Shown here: piece by piece, positions 1-5,245 of the stretch
How positions within the stretch are numbered: the stretch's first letter is position 1
Layout of the letters: each line of letters begins with the position of its first letter
Origin: an uncultured Bacteroides sp.
GTDB taxonomy: Bacteria; Bacteroidota; Bacteroidia; Bacteroidales; Bacteroidaceae
DNA: 8,680 bases
NCBI GenBank assembly: GCA_905197435.1
Contig: CAJJYX010000142.1
Span: forward strand, 1 to 8,680
Direction: 5' to 3'
Notes under the pieces: generated by a model
Told to the model about the DNA's origin: nothing
What the model saw: only the letters and a program-made list of their open reading frames with translations
The model's database searches: none
Position numbers and translations under genes: made by a program

Positions 1-30
1 AACAAGAACCGCCATGCCCCATTTTTTCAT
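1..30 (-). CDS. spoIIIAE: Stage III sporulation protein AE, first 10 codons (cut by window edge)
   Basis: The minus strand reads ATG at 30-28 and continues open to the window edge as MKKWGMAVLV, which looks like the start of a signal peptide. The ATG overlaps the TGA stop of spoIIIAD (ATGA, 4 bases), and a GGAG sequence lies about 8 bases upstream. SpoIIIAE follows SpoIIIAD in the spoIIIA operon of endospore formers and is a multi-pass membrane part of the SpoIIIA-SpoIIQ channel between mother cell and forespore. The identification rests on position, overlap and the signal-like start; ten residues cannot prove it. Confidence 0.6.
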   Translation of the reverse strand, partial: MKKWGMAVLV

Positions 31-410
31 AAAAATTCTCCAATCACATCCAGAAATGACATAAGCACCGGCATACTGATGACCAGGATCGACAACTTGG
101 CAAACATCTCAATCTGCGCCGCAACCGCGCCGTATCCGGCATCCTTACACAGGTGAACGGAAAATTCCGACACATAGGTGATCCCCACCATCTTTAAGAT
201 CAGCGCGAGGTATGTCCCATCCACCGGGAGCATCGCCTCAAGTGACTTCGCGTACTGGCACAGGATCTCTATTTTGGATATGATGTAAACAAAAATACAG
301 ATGCATACTGCCATGCTGACAAACAGACTGTACTCCGCCTTTTGCACTTTTAACGGGATCGCAAGCAAGACCCCCACAATTCCCAGTACTCCTATCTTTA
401 AAATATCCAT
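27..410 (-). CDS. spoIIIAD: Stage III sporulation protein AD
   Basis: This is a 127-residue membrane protein, close to the ~130 residues usual for SpoIIIAD. Hydrophobic segments lie at about residues 4-20, 28-46, 66-82 and 104-121. The most telling stretch is residues 70-110, including ILKMVGITYVSEF, CKDAGYGAVAAQIE and AKLSILVISMPVL. From memory it parallels the B. subtilis protein (LKIIGIAYIAEF, TKDAGQGAIASKIE). SpoIIIAD is part of the SpoIIIA-SpoIIQ complex needed for late sigma-G activity in the forespore. The start has a strong Shine-Dalgarno (AGGTGG, 420-415) overlapping the upstream TAG stop, as expected for a Firmicutes operon and unlike the other genes here. The preceding reading frame ends in SpoIIIAC sequence and the next starts like SpoIIIAE, so the operon order AC-AD-AE is kept. 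The gene is out of place next to a Bacteroides pst locus. Confidence 0.9.
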   Translation of the reverse strand: MDILKIGVLGIVGVLLAIPLKVQKAEYSLFVSMAVCICIFVYIISKIEILCQYAKSLEAMLPVDGTYLALILKMVGITYVSEFSVHLCKDAGYGAVAAQIEMFAKLSILVISMPVLMSFLDVIGEFL

Positions 411-418
411 TTCCCCAC

Positions 419-535
419 CTACAAAACAAATAATGATTTCATGGTTTCAAAAAGATCATAAATATATGGAATGATCCAGAATAAGACGATCATAAGACCT
501 GCCAGACTGATGAGAAAGGCATGTTCCTCCCGCCC
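419..535 (-). pseudogene. spoIIIAC: SpoIIIAC C-terminal fragment fused in frame to PhoU
   Basis: Residues ~219-257 of the phoU reading frame do not look like PhoU. They read SGREEHAF, then the hydrophobic stretch LISLAGLMIVLFWIIPYIYDL, then FETMKSLFVL and a stop. This fits the second half of SpoIIIAC, a ~65-residue two-helix membrane protein: as I recall it, the B. subtilis protein has MGKKEYAQWVTLLGF followed by a helix and a DLFKKIKAVF-like tail. The first ~25 residues, with helix 1 and the start codon, are missing and are replaced by PhoU. The stop overlaps the Shine-Dalgarno of spoIIIAD, the natural AC-AD spacing, so the segment belongs with the sporulation genes to its left. Confidence 0.82.
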
Positions 536-1192
536 GCTGTGTTTTAACACTTTGGCATCGATAAAGAACACGATTTCTTCTGCGATATTCGTGATATGGT
601 CGCCGGAACGTTCCAACTTGCGGAAAACACTCACCAAATTCAGGCAAGAGAGCGCACTCTCCGGATGCCGTCTGATGTAATCGGCGAGAATGGCAGTCGC
701 ATCAGCATTAATCTCATCCAGCACATTGTCTTTGGCAAACACGGCAGTAGCCAGTTCCTGACTTTCCTCCTGAAGTGCTTGCTTGGCCAGTTCGAGCATA
801 GAAAGTACCTGAGCAACCATTTCTTCGAGACGGAGCTTATTGACCAATTCAGTATCCAAAGCAGGCTCATGACAGTTGATGGCAAAGCGGGCAATGCCTT
901 CTGCAAAGTCTCCCAAACGCTCCAAGTTCGTATTGATTTTGAGCATGGCAAGAACAAACCGCAGATCGATGGCAACAGGGTTATAGAGGGCAATGATGTC
1001 CTCCACATCGCTGTCTATTTTCAATTCGAAGGCATTGACGCGGCGCTCGCGCACCAATACCTGCTGGGCCAGTTCCCGGTCCAGTGTAAGCACAGCATCG
1101 CCTGCACGGTCGAGTTGGTTATATACCAGGGTCCACATTTCGTCTATTTCCTTTTTCAGCAAGACGAGTTCAGATTCGATAAACTTTACCAT
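419..1192 (-). CDS. phoU: PhoU phosphate regulator, C-terminus replaced by SpoIIIAC tail
   Basis: The frame encodes 257 residues. Residues 1 to ~217 are PhoU: an all-helical protein of two repeated three-helix bundles. It has the paired metal-binding motifs of the family at 89-96 (NLERLGDF) and 193-205 (LERSGDH followed by N202 and E205). PhoU is a peripheral cytoplasmic protein that links the Pst transporter to the phosphate sensor kinase and damps the Pho response. Family members usually end around residues 215-235, so nearly all of PhoU is present. From ~219 the protein turns into a hydrophobic helix from SpoIIIAC, which would give PhoU a membrane tail it does not normally have. The ATG at 1192 gives the family N-terminus. 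No Shine-Dalgarno precedes it, as is normal in Bacteroidetes. It is the last gene of the pst operon, 103 bases after pstB. The true C-terminus of this organism's PhoU is not in the window if the join is artificial. Confidence 0.9.
   Translation of the reverse strand: MVKFIESELVLLKKEIDEMWTLVYNQLDRAGDAVLTLDRELAQQVLVRERRVNAFELKIDSDVEDIIALYNPVAIDLRFVLAMLKINTNLERLGDFAEGIARFAINCHEPALDTELVNKLRLEEMVAQVLSMLELAKQALQEESQELATAVFAKDNVLDEINADATAILADYIRRHPESALSCLNLVSVFRKLERSGDHITNIAEEIVFFIDAKVLKHSGREEHAFLISLAGLMIVLFWIIPYIYDLFETMKSLFVL
527..553. other. Chimera junction between Bacteroides-like and Firmicutes-like DNA
   Basis: On the coding (minus) strand this stretch encodes KVLKHSGRE. IDAKVLKH is a natural end for the last PhoU helix, and VLK-SGREE is the kind of sequence found between the two helices of SpoIIIAC. 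Everything to the right (PhoU, Pst, GlnS) is Bacteroidetes-like, and everything to the left (SpoIIIAC end, AD, AE) is Firmicutes-like. The two sides keep the same strand and frame. The exact breakpoint cannot be fixed because the sequence suits both parents, which is itself typical of a join made through short shared sequence. Whether it arose in an assembler or in a cell cannot be told from one sequence. Confidence 0.75.
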
Positions 1193-1295
1193 AATGTTTC
1201 TATTTTAAGATTACTTTTGTACAACTTGTTTTTCGTGTATGAAACCATTAGTTTCAAGCGTGTGAAACGTCTGTGCTTCCATTGGCAACGACACA
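1193..1295 (-). repeat. pstB-phoU spacer with alternating TGAAAC/GTTTCA hairpin arms
   Basis: This 103-base AT-rich spacer holds TGAAAC at 1240-1245, its complement GTTTCA at 1251-1256 and TGAAAC again at 1263-1268. The middle copy can pair with either neighbour, giving two exclusive 6-base stems with loops of 5 and 6 bases. No T-run follows on the minus strand, so this is not a convincing terminator. It could be an RNA processing or attenuation element between pstB and phoU, or chance. I found no clear TAnnTTTG promoter for phoU here. Confidence 0.35.
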
Positions 1296-2051
1296 CTACC
1301 CGAAACGCCCCGTTATATAATTCTGTGTCTCCACCTTATCGGGATTCGTAAATATCTTCCGGGTATCTCCAAATTCCACCATTTCACCCATGTAAAAGAA
1401 GGCCGTATTGTCACTGACCCGCGCAGCCTGCTGCATGTTATGAGTGACAATGACGATGGTGTACTGCTTCTTCAACTCATGAATAAGCTCTTCTACCTTG
1501 GCTGTAGAGATGGGGTCGAGAGCGGAAGCCGGTTCGTCCATCAGCAAGACCGAAGGAGACACAGCCATGGCACGGGCTATGCAGAGGCGTTGCTGCTGTC
1601 CGCCGGAAAGAGCGTAGGCAGAAACTTTCAGTTTGTCCTTCACTTCATCCCAAAGGGCGGCTCCTTTCAAAGCCTCTTCCACCCGCTGACGGATAAAGGC
1701 ATTGTCGGCCACACCGTTCACACGCAGGCCGTAGGCCACATTCTCAAAAATACTCTTGGGAAAGGGGTTGGGACGCTGGAACACCATGCCCACATTCTTG
1801 CGTAGTTCGTCCACCTGCACTCCTTTTCCATAGATATTCTGTCCGTCTATACATATCTCGCCGGTCAGCCGGGTGTCGGGAATCAAATCATTCATCCGGT
1901 TCAGCAGACGCAGGAAGGTAGACTTGTCACAACCGGAAGGGCCGATAAAGGCTACCACTGATTTCTCCTCAATATTCATGGAAATACCTCTCAGAGCATG
2001 GAAATCGCCATACCAGAAGTTCACGTCACGAGTCTCTATCTTATTCTTCAT
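1296..2051 (-). CDS. pstB: Phosphate ABC transporter ATPase PstB, with altered Walker A
   Basis: This is the ATP-hydrolysing subunit of the PstSCAB phosphate importer. The 251 residues match the usual family length of about 250. Motifs in order are Walker A at 37-45, Q-loop Q92 within [11 protein letters not shown], signature LSGGQ at 148-152, Walker B LLMDEP at 169-174, D-loop SALD at 176-179 and switch His204 ([13 protein letters not shown]). The Walker A reads GPSGCDKST instead of GPSGCGKST: the glycine just before the catalytic lysine is Asp42 (codon GAC, 1928-1926). A single G-to-A change in the coding strand would explain it. That glycine is nearly invariant in P-loop ATPases, so ATP binding should suffer, while every other motif is intact. 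The gene sits 13 bases after pstA and is surely co-transcribed with it. The ATG at 2051 gives the family N-terminus (residues 7-15, TRDVNFWYG). Confidence 0.97.
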   Translation of the reverse strand: MKNKIETRDVNFWYGDFHALRGISMNIEEKSVVAFIGPSGCDKSTFLRLLNRMNDLIPDTRLTGEICIDGQNIYGKGVQVDELRKNVGMVFQRPNPFPKSIFENVAYGLRVNGVADNAFIRQRVEEALKGAALWDEVKDKLKVSAYALSGGQQQRLCIARAMAVSPSVLLMDEPASALDPISTAKVEELIHELKKQYTIVIVTHNMQQAARVSDNTAFFYMGEMVEFGDTRKIFTNPDKVETQNYITGRFG

Positions 2052-2064
2052 ACCTGTTGTTTTT

Positions 2065-2931
2065 TCAATTTGTCTTTATCTTCTTCTCAAAGTATTTCCG
2101 CAAAGCGTTTGCCAGAAGATTCACCAAGAAAATAATCAGTATCAACACCAATGCCGTGCCGTAAGCAATAGGAAGTTGCGCCTCCATATCTATGCCGCTG
2201 GTAGAGATGACATAGAGATGATAAGGGAGTGCCATGCACTGGTCGAAGATGCCGGTCGGCAAGTGCGGAAGGAAATAGGCGGCACAAGTGAAAAGGATGG
2301 GTGCAGTCTCACCCGAAACACGTCCCAGTGCCAGAATCAACCCGGTGATGATATTGGGCATTCCCATCGGCAGAATGACATGCCAGATAGTCTGAAGTTT
2401 GGTTGCTCCCAATGCACGGCTTCCCTCGCGCATGCTGTCGGGAATGGCCTTCAGCGCCTCCTCAGTGGTACGGATGACCAAAGGTAGGCTCAGCAAGCCC
2501 AGTGTCAATGAACCGGCCAGAATGCTGTCTCCGAAATCCATATAGTTGACGAACAGCGCCATGCCGAACAGGCCGAACACGATGGAAGGAATGCCGCTCA
2601 GATTGTTTGTCATCATCCGTATGAAACGCACCACCCAGCCTTTCGGCACATACTCATTCATATAAATGCCGCTCATCACTCCCACCGGGAAAGCAAACAA
2701 GGCACTGCCCGCCATCAGGCAAAATGTGCCCACAATGGCCGGAAGAATACCTCCGGATGTCATACCGTCGGCAGGGGCCGTAGTGAGGAACTCCCAATCG
2801 ATGACCCCTATACCTTTATATATGATGAAACCGAGGATGGCAAAAAGAATCCCCACCACACTCAGGCTCAACAGACGGAACAAGCCGAATGCCACGTTTT
2901 GCGAAAGATGCTTTCTATGGATCATACCCAT
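2065..2931 (-). CDS. pstA: Phosphate ABC transporter permease PstA
   Basis: This 288-residue inner-membrane protein forms half of the phosphate channel with PstC. It has a first hydrophobic helix at ~17-38, a short periplasmic segment ([18 protein letters not shown]), and five further helices at about 62-90, 112-130, 136-153, 190-217 and 255-275. The cytoplasmic EAA loop that docks on PstB is at 169-188 (EGSRALGAT, then LPMG). The conserved [13 protein letters not shown] stretch is at 111-123. Length and motif order are normal for the family. The start at 2931 lies 3 bases from the pstC stop, showing tight coupling. An in-frame ATG two codons further (2925) is an equally possible start. No defect is visible. 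Confidence 0.96.
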   Translation of the reverse strand: MGMIHRKHLSQNVAFGLFRLLSLSVVGILFAILGFIIYKGIGVIDWEFLTTAPADGMTSGGILPAIVGTFCLMAGSALFAFPVGVMSGIYMNEYVPKGWVVRFIRMMTNNLSGIPSIVFGLFGMALFVNYMDFGDSILAGSLTLGLLSLPLVIRTTEEALKAIPDSMREGSRALGATKLQTIWHVILPMGMPNIITGLILALGRVSGETAPILFTCAAYFLPHLPTGIFDQCMALPYHLYVISTSGIDMEAQLPIAYGTALVLILIIFLVNLLANALRKYFEKKIKTN

Positions 2932-2934
2932 CTT

Positions 2935-4119
2935 TTATTTTCGTTTAGGTGAGACTGCCTCAACCGTGAAATTTATCAATAAACAGATGAAAAACAGCAC
3001 AACGCCCAGCAGGAACAACGCTTCATAGTGAGGCCCGCCGGCAGGCGCCTCTCCGAGTTCTGCGGCAATCGTCGCGGGGATGGTTCGTAGCGGTTCCAAG
3101 ATGGTATGGGGGATAACGGCGGCGTTGCCCGTTACCATCAACACAGCCATCGTCTCGCCCACTGCGCGGCCGATGCCCAGCACGACACCGGAGGTGATGC
3201 CAGAGATGGAATAAGGTATCACTACCTTGTATATAGTCTGCCATTGCGATGCTCCCAGTGCCAGGCTGGCTTCGCGCATAGCGCGGGGACAATTCCTCAT
3301 CGCGTCTTCCGTCACCGTAATAATGGTAGGCAACGCCATAATGGCAAGCACGATACTGCCCGCCAGCCCACTTTCACCGACAGGCAAGTCGAACACTTGC
3401 TGCAGAAACGGTACAATGACAATCAGACCGAAAAAGCCGTAAACCACCGACGGTATGCCACTCAGCAACTCGATGACGGGTTTCAATAGATTCCGTATCT
3501 TAGGATTGGCAACCTCCGACATATAGATTGCCACCGACAAACCGAACGGCAATGCAAAGAGGATGGCAAAAAGACTGACCCACAGTGTCCCCATAATGAG
3601 AGGTAAAAAGCCAAACTGTGCAGCGGGCGTTGCTGTCGGAAACCATTCGGCACCGGCAAAGACATCTTTCACCGAAATGGTGTTGTCCTTCAACAGATGC
3701 ACCGAATCCGGACGGACAATGAACTGCTGCGGCACAAAGGCTATGATGCCCGGCGTATGCTCCACCAGCTCTGTGATGCAAGCCCCCGCATTTTCATAGG
3801 AAGCGCCCAACTGCTCCTCCGTATAATACTGTGTGATGTCCTCCAAACGGAAAAGACGGATAGGAAGGTCCTCCCCTCCCACTTCGCTCCAGTTCGTCAG
3901 CTCCTCATCAAAAACATTCTTTATCTGTGCCGGAGTCAGCTCGCCAACCCGGTTCTCCTTATTCAAAGCCAATACATATCCTTCTTCTATAACCTTACTG
4001 CTGAACAAACCCAGCGCTTCAGAAAAGAGAAACACGACGATAAGTACAATGGTTAGGCTTGTTACAAAACCGCTACAAGCCAGTATACCTTCTACAATCT
4101 TCTCAAAAATCTTTTTCAT
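2935..4119 (-). CDS. pstC: Phosphate ABC transporter permease PstC with PstS-like periplasmic insert
   Basis: This is the second channel subunit of the Pst importer. I choose the ATG at 4119 (MKKIFEKIVEG, 394 residues). The longer start at 4203 (422 residues) would add a non-family N-terminus and put the Pho-box-like repeats and promoter region inside the gene. Helix 1 is at about residues 18-38 in the 394-residue numbering. The permease core follows from ~172: PLIMGTLWVSLFAILFALPF, then LLSGIPSVVYGFFGL, the EAA loop EASLALGASQWQ and GRAVGETMAVLM. E. coli PstC is ~319 residues. The extra length lies between helices 1 and 2, where residues ~51-135 resemble a piece of PstS: LTPAQIKNVF and TNWSEVGGEDLPI here against LTRQQLEDIF and TNWQQVGGDDRKI in the PstS of this window. 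The gene is first in pstC-pstA-pstB-phoU and divergent from pstS. Confidence 0.95.
   Translation of the reverse strand: MKKIFEKIVEGILACSGFVTSLTIVLIVVFLFSEALGLFSSKVIEEGYVLALNKENRVGELTPAQIKNVFDEELTNWSEVGGEDLPIRLFRLEDITQYYTEEQLGASYENAGACITELVEHTPGIIAFVPQQFIVRPDSVHLLKDNTISVKDVFAGAEWFPTATPAAQFGFLPLIMGTLWVSLFAILFALPFGLSVAIYMSEVANPKIRNLLKPVIELLSGIPSVVYGFFGLIVIVPFLQQVFDLPVGESGLAGSIVLAIMALPTIITVTEDAMRNCPRAMREASLALGASQWQTIYKVVIPYSISGITSGVVLGIGRAVGETMAVLMVTGNAAVIPHTILEPLRTIPATIAAELGEAPAGGPHYEALFLLGVVLFFICLLINFTVEAVSPKRK
3715..3969 (-). other. PstS-like segment inside PstC (first periplasmic loop)
   Basis: This segment encodes about 85 residues lying between PstC helix 1 and the permease core. It lines up by eye with PstS residues ~113-196. 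The ordered matches are LTPAQIKNVF (PstS LTRQQLEDIF), TNWSEVGGED (TNWQQVGGDD), IRLFR (IVVYS) and GIIAFV (GAIGYV). The PstS phosphate-binding loop SRETSSGT is not kept: the same place reads FRLEDITQ. It therefore looks like one lobe of a phosphate-binding protein that has lost the ligand loop. It may serve in docking PstS or as a structural extension; that role is inference. Confidence 0.75.
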
Positions 4120-4141
4120 GCCGACTATTGATTTCTGTATG

Positions 4142-4149
4142 CAAAGGAA
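4142..4149 (-). promoter_or_regulatory. Possible -7 element for pstC
   Basis: On the minus strand this reads TTCCTTTG, five of six fixed positions of the Bacteroides -7 consensus TAnnTTTG, 22 bases before the pstC ATG at 4119. I see no matching TTG at the ideal 19-base spacing, and the Pho-box-like repeats lie some 40 bases upstream, so this is a weak call. Confidence 0.3.
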
Positions 4150-4187
4150 CGGGTTGAATGTTAAGGCAGTGTGACTAACGTTTGAAA

Positions 4188-4220
4188 GAAATGTTTCAAA
4201 CATGTTACAAACTTATTACA
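4188..4220 (-). promoter_or_regulatory. Pho-box-like direct repeats upstream of pstC
   Basis: Reading the minus strand from 4220, successive 11-base units begin TGTAAT, TGTAAC and TGAAAC (at 4220, 4209 and 4198). An 11-base period of direct repeats is the hallmark of PhoB/PhoP-type binding sites (E. coli uses TGTCAT units, Bacillus TTAACA-type units). Placement between pstC and pstS, pointing toward pstC, fits phosphate-starvation control of the permease operon. The repeat pattern is seen directly; the binding protein is inferred. Confidence 0.6.
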
Positions 4221-4240
4221 ATACCTCAAAGCACACTGTA

Positions 4241-4257
4241 TGTAACAAATTTGTAAC
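4241..4257 (+). promoter_or_regulatory. Pho-box-like direct repeat upstream of pstS
   Basis: The sequence TGTAACAAATTTGTAAC holds two perfect TGTAAC hexamers whose starts are 11 bases apart, the period of PhoB-type boxes. It ends 10 bases before a -7-like element (4268-4275), the position an activator that replaces a weak -33 contact would take. A second, similar array on the other strand faces pstC. Response to phosphate starvation is an inference from the pattern and the gene downstream. Confidence 0.65.
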
Positions 4258-4267
4258 TTCTATTGTT

Positions 4268-4275
4268 TTTATTTG
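4268..4275 (+). promoter_or_regulatory. Probable -7 element of pstS
   Basis: TTTATTTG matches five of six fixed positions of the Bacteroides -7 consensus TAnnTTTG. It lies 24 bases before the pstS ATG and 10 bases after the Pho-box-like repeat. A good TTG at the -33 position is lacking, which suits an activator-dependent promoter. Confidence 0.45.
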
Positions 4276-4299
4276 CAGTGTGCATAATTACAGTCCTAT

Positions 4300-5115
4300 A
4301 TGAAGACAAGAAGATTTTTCTTATTCCTCGCCCTGGCAGTTGCCGCTACCGGCATGCAGGCACAACGCATCAAAGGCAGTGATACCGTACTCCCCATAGC
4401 GCAGCAGACTGCCGAACATTTCATGGCTCTGAACCCGGCCACCCGTGTCACCGTGACCGGTGGCGGAACCGGTGTCGGCATTTCAGCCCTGCTGGACCAG
4501 ACCACGGACATCGCCATGGCTTCCCGTGCCATCAAATTCAGCGAGAAAATGAAAGCAAAGAGTGCCGGAGAAGACCTGGCAGAAGTACCCATTGCCTACG
4601 ATGCCCTTGCCATAGTGGTCCACCCCTCCAACCCGGTGAAGCGACTGACCCGGCAACAACTGGAAGATATCTTCCGTGGCAAAATCACCAATTGGCAGCA
4701 AGTGGGCGGAGACGACCGCAAAATCGTAGTCTACTCCCGCGAAACCTCCTCCGGTACCTACGAATTTTTCAAGGAGAGCGTACTGAGAAACAAGAACTAC
4801 ATGAGCAGCAGCCTCTCCATGCCGGCTACGGGAGCCATTATCCAATCCGTCAGCCAAACTCGCGGAGCCATCGGATATGTGGGGCTCGCCTATGTATCAC
4901 CGCGCATCAAGACGCTGGCCGTTTCATACGACGGAAAGCATTATGCCGCCCCCACACTGGCGAATGCTCTCAATAAGACATATCCGATAGTACGTCCGCT
5001 ATACTATTATTACAACCGGAAAGACTCCTTAGCCATAGCTCCCCTGCTCGATTTCGTTCTGTCGGCTGCCGGACAGGACATCATTAAAAAGAGCGGATAT
5101 ATCCCCGTGAATTAA
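4300..5115 (+). CDS. pstS: Periplasmic phosphate-binding protein PstS
   Basis: This 271-residue protein is the high-affinity phosphate receptor that feeds the PstCA channel. A signal peptide is clear: MKTRRFF, a hydrophobic core at 6-16, and likely cleavage after A21 (MQA, then QRIKG). No lipobox cysteine is present, so the mature protein should be soluble in the periplasm. Ligand-site motifs of the family are present: GSDTV at 26-30, TGGGTGVGI at 53-61, DIAMASR at 70-76 and SRETSSGTYEFF at 146-157, whose serines, glycine and threonine form the phosphate loop. The later GAIGYVG stretch is at 189-195. The length is on the short side compared with E. coli PstS (~346) but typical of compact bacterial PstS proteins. 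It is transcribed away from pstC with its own Pho-box-like repeat, so receptor and transporter are probably co-induced from two promoters. The start has no Shine-Dalgarno, like its neighbours. Confidence 0.96.
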   Translation: MKTRRFFLFLALAVAATGMQAQRIKGSDTVLPIAQQTAEHFMALNPATRVTVTGGGTGVGISALLDQTTDIAMASRAIKFSEKMKAKSAGEDLAEVPIAYDALAIVVHPSNPVKRLTRQQLEDIFRGKITNWQQVGGDDRKIVVYSRETSSGTYEFFKESVLRNKNYMSSSLSMPATGAIIQSVSQTRGAIGYVGLAYVSPRIKTLAVSYDGKHYAAPTLANALNKTYPIVRPLYYYYNRKDSLAIAPLLDFVLSAAGQDIIKKSGYIPVN

Positions 5116-5171
5116 CGAGATAAAAAAGATTTGTACAACCTTTATATAAGATAGGCCGCATCTCTGCATGA

Positions 5172-5191
5172 AAAATGAATGAATTCATTTT
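5172..5191. repeat. AT-rich hairpin / palindrome between pstS and glnS
   Basis: AAAATGAA at 5172-5179 pairs with TTCATTTT at 5184-5191 around the loop TGAA. The inner AATGAATTCATT is a 12-base perfect palindrome. It overlaps the -33 region of the glnS promoter, so it could be an operator, or a weak terminator for pstS given the 3' T-run. The stem is almost all A-T and would be unstable as a terminator. No other terminator for pstS is visible. Confidence 0.35.
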
Positions 5192-5219
5192 GTCCTGCTT
5201 CTGATTTGCACTATCTTTG
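5190..5219 (+). promoter_or_regulatory. Bacteroides-type sigma promoter for glnS
   Basis: TTG at 5190-5192 (within TTTTG) and TATCTTTG at 5212-5219 are separated by 19 bases. This is an exact match to the Bacteroidetes primary-sigma consensus TTG-N19-TAnnTTTG. Transcription should begin around 5225-5230, giving a short leader before the glnS ATG at 5246. This is the best support in the window for a Bacteroidetes host. Confidence 0.8.
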
Positions 5220-5245
5220 CCCCACGATACGAAAACATTAGCATT

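Larger units (their letters stand above)
4231..4283. repeat. 8-base inverted repeat flanking the pstS Pho box and -7 element
   Basis: GCACACTG at 4231-4238 is the exact complement of CAGTGTGC at 4276-4283; the 37 bases between hold the pstS Pho-box-like repeat and the -7 element. A third copy of the core heptamer, CAGTGTG, lies at 4167-4173 in the pstC leader. The copies start 65 and 44 bases apart, close to whole numbers of helix turns. This could be the operator of a second regulator, but no protein is suggested by the sequence. Confidence 0.45.

Noticed and set aside
419..560. Natural transfer of sporulation genes by a mobile element
   Set aside because: I see no integrase, IS ends, target duplication, tRNA or attachment site at the junction, so I do not call an insertion; a chimeric join explains it with less.
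596..1351. 251-codon plus-strand frame opposite phoU and the end of pstB
   Set aside because: The minus-strand PhoU and PstB motifs are unmistakable; the plus-strand protein has no recognisable family features and crosses two real genes and their spacer.
4120..4203. 28-codon N-terminal extension of PstC from the ATG at 4203
   Set aside because: It adds a sequence not expected before the first helix and would place the promoter region and part of the Pho-box-like array inside the coding region; MKKIF at 4119 is the more natural start.
4204..4257. Possible CRISPR-like or satellite repeat in the pst spacer
   Set aside because: The repeated units are six bases with an 11-base period and opposite orientations, which suits a transcription-factor site and not an array of long repeats and spacers.
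5116..5171. Terminator after pstS
   Set aside because: Only a 4-base AGAT/ATCT stem around 5149-5163 is seen, without a T-run; it is too weak to annotate.
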